Positions 63,401-63,537 of a stretch of DNA of 63,537 bases are shown here, in pieces (the stretch's first letter is position 1; the number at the start of each line of letters is the position of its first letter). This DNA is from Candidatus Caldisaccharidevorator malaysiensis. GTDB lineage: Bacteria; Armatimonadota; Fervidibacteria; Fervidibacterales; Fervidibacteraceae. The DNA lies in contig JANXBO010000011.1 in the NCBI GenBank assembly GCA_025057575.1, forward strand, positions 1 through 63,537, in the 5' to 3' direction. The translations under genes and the position numbers were made by a program. The notes under the pieces were generated by a model, which worked only from the letters and a program-made list of their open reading frames with translations, made no database searches and was not told the DNA's origin.

Positions 63401-63513
63401 CACCGTCGCCACAATTTCGCTGTCGTTTACAAGGAGTCAGTTCAGCGGTCTGGCTATGGCTTGATAAGGCACCCCGATGGAAGGTGAAAGCAAGACTGGT
63501 GCGAGGGAGTTAA
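60421..63513 (+). CDS. Secreted DUF4091 / CBM9-like carbohydrate-active protein
   Basis: A 1030-residue exported protein with a signal peptide (G-C-L-M-L-L-I-V-A-G-V-W-A-Q). The central part (about 270-560) resembles the glycoside-hydrolase-like DUF4091 barrel: D-W-L-F-Y-G-W-D-E-P-G-P with possible catalytic acids, and W-E-A-I-R-E-G-I-T-D-Y-R-Y-A-Y near 526, the usual DUF4091 closing motif. A CBM9-like domain follows (about 665-830: P-P-T-I-D-G-Q-V-E-V-G-E-W, W-Q-D-E-G-V-E-V-F-L). The C-terminus is a beta-sandwich-like tail. The GTG start has GGGGGTGA upstream. It probably acts on polysaccharide; the substrate is unknown. Confidence 0.87.
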   Translation: MRWFGCLMLLIVAGVWAQETVTGPVRIYDTVYDRVDPGSPFTELPRTVEDWLPPKATDAERKAGFILFTRYEPFDIKPWSRPKPNERLTKLSAFAARGEKTNLWFAIFSLEPLQSFAIHVQGHHARPIKSRSVSLEVRYAHFWAQRTDWRGRSYYITPELLLPMKDGKALFPAKGGTLQERSLDIPAGECRLFWLQVSVAENAQPGEHLFTLALKAANKSTLKLPVMVRVLPFRLFKPHDKRWLLYSDSWLLSNLSDERLLVVLKEVADAGINGLTELPFGKLDLTQLKDGKAIYEPGPLLRWLQLMRQVGLQGPHTIGTFIEDQASSALGLTVQLDKEWEEPLKDAMRLIARTVTDNLRPHRFDWLFYGWDEPGPENLRAIQQYRYWREGGAKTYVTFYQRGTYEVAGKWMTHPCFSVGLVNRKETADWARKECDKNGQKFFWYGSGCYLGQEGRMFANRYLTGWLFWKTGADGQVSWTFVRPHEDPFNDFDGAGANSVEPKDQCTVYPQLERPVDYGSIVGIIPTIQWEAIREGITDYRYAYTLKTLINQTRQVATQQRSQRTSPLIQVTKEAEEILYLIEESVPWGNEVGPRNYGNRNLQQVRFLIARQIERLIAALGQKRAVLGERKPREVLVKIRPMPPERVALTAGGPLPVIGIPKLDRPPTIDGQVEVGEWMGAAVTEPFRHYQTGRPMPKEIATRAMVGFDQQNLYIAFICLEPNPQGMRKGQWSRDSDAVWQDEGVEVFLASAQTATRYAHLVVNALGSRYDELVFDVGWNPDYQVATSITADRWTCELAIPWSSLPFTQTLSFHPPSLTLRLNLCRNRHQVDKGLTHWAWSPTFAWYHTPERFGIGMLETSDVVITNVKTPGYFGDDQVILTFHNRTQQIRQIQVDGEWIKVPAKSNVPVALKVKGEVGEHRRLIPLRDNREQRTFEVTYVIPEPLNLVSPIIFADETNEAELPIVINLAPKLIRGRFLVVEVNGRRTRIPLKSPSPQFRCRLQGVSSAVWLWLDKAPRWKVKARLVRGS

Positions 63514-63537
63514 GCCAAACGCAAAATCTAAGAAACA

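Noticed and set aside
1-63537. CRISPR arrays, insertion sequences, prophage or integron elements
   Set aside because: No regularly spaced repeats, transposase, integrase or phage structural genes were seen anywhere in the window.

Overview
The window is 63.5 kb of dense bacterial chromosome with no insertion sequences, phage genes or CRISPR arrays. About 50 protein genes, two tRNAs and a tmRNA lie on both strands in short operons. The mix is housekeeping genes (uvrA, metG, serS, mraY, grpE-dnaJ, ssrA, rpmG, yajC, nadK, trxB) with an unusual load of sugar- and glycoside-related genes: three Gfo/Idh/MocA oxidoreductases, a TIM-barrel sugar isomerase, a sialidase-like protein, a URO-D-like protein, a DUF4380 protein and a DUF4091/CBM9 protein. 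Several secreted proteins share a signal peptide ending in a W-A-Q-like site. This resembles Armatimonadota / 'Fervidibacteria'-type deep-branching heterotrophs; that placement is inference from gene content. TGA is a normal stop here (for example at 2173-2175 and 2620-2622). Non-ATG starts (GTG, TTG, apparently CTG) are frequent.

Layout. 1-6.6 kb: oxidoreductase, epimerase, lone receiver protein, hypothetical gene, a possible attenuator, rimO and a large tandem winged-helix-like protein. 6.6-8.9 kb (minus): rpmG, hemC and a DUF4380 protein. 9-12.3 kb: mtnA, oxidoreductase, mraY. 12.3-19.1 kb: uvrA, sugar isomerase, then NAD(P)HX repair enzyme, YajC and a SPOR protein. 19.2-29.1 kb (plus): Rrf2 regulator, RqcH, protoporphyrinogen oxidase, dCTP deaminase, MraY-like transferase, GrpE, DnaJ, ArgC and a membrane VWA-like protein. 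29.1-32.3 kb (minus): TPR protein, NAD kinase, uracil-DNA glycosylase. 32.4-37.2 kb: an RbsD/FucU-like protein, a probable secreted selenoprotein, TauE/SafE permease, LuxE-like synthetase, potassium channel. 37.2-44.2 kb: tRNA-Gly, sialidase-like protein, thiC, a PqqD-like/FtsX/ATPase/Spy-like operon, rtcB. 44.3-52.8 kb: oxidoreductase, URO-D-like protein, metG, UPF0182 protein, serS. 53-63.5 kb: hybrid histidine kinase, tmRNA, TPR protein, YVTN propeller, tRNA-Val, trxB, lipoprotein, DUF4091/CBM9 protein.

Most notable result: at 33025-33591 (minus) one thioredoxin-like gene is interrupted by an in-frame TGA exactly where a C-x-x-C motif needs its second cysteine (C-P-V-TGA-K-Y-G). Immediately downstream is a hairpin with an 8-bp perfect lower stem and an upper stem capped by GGUC, 26 nt after the UGA, where a bacterial SECIS belongs. 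The simplest reading is a secreted CxxU selenoprotein, not two ORFs or a pseudogene. Other items worth checking are a tandem-hairpin leader before rimO, an apparent CTG start in a response regulator, a propeller gene whose canonical start would lie inside a tRNA, an atypical tmRNA resume codon, a PqqD-like/FtsX/ATPase operon, and a thiC leader with two inverted repeats but no TPP consensus.
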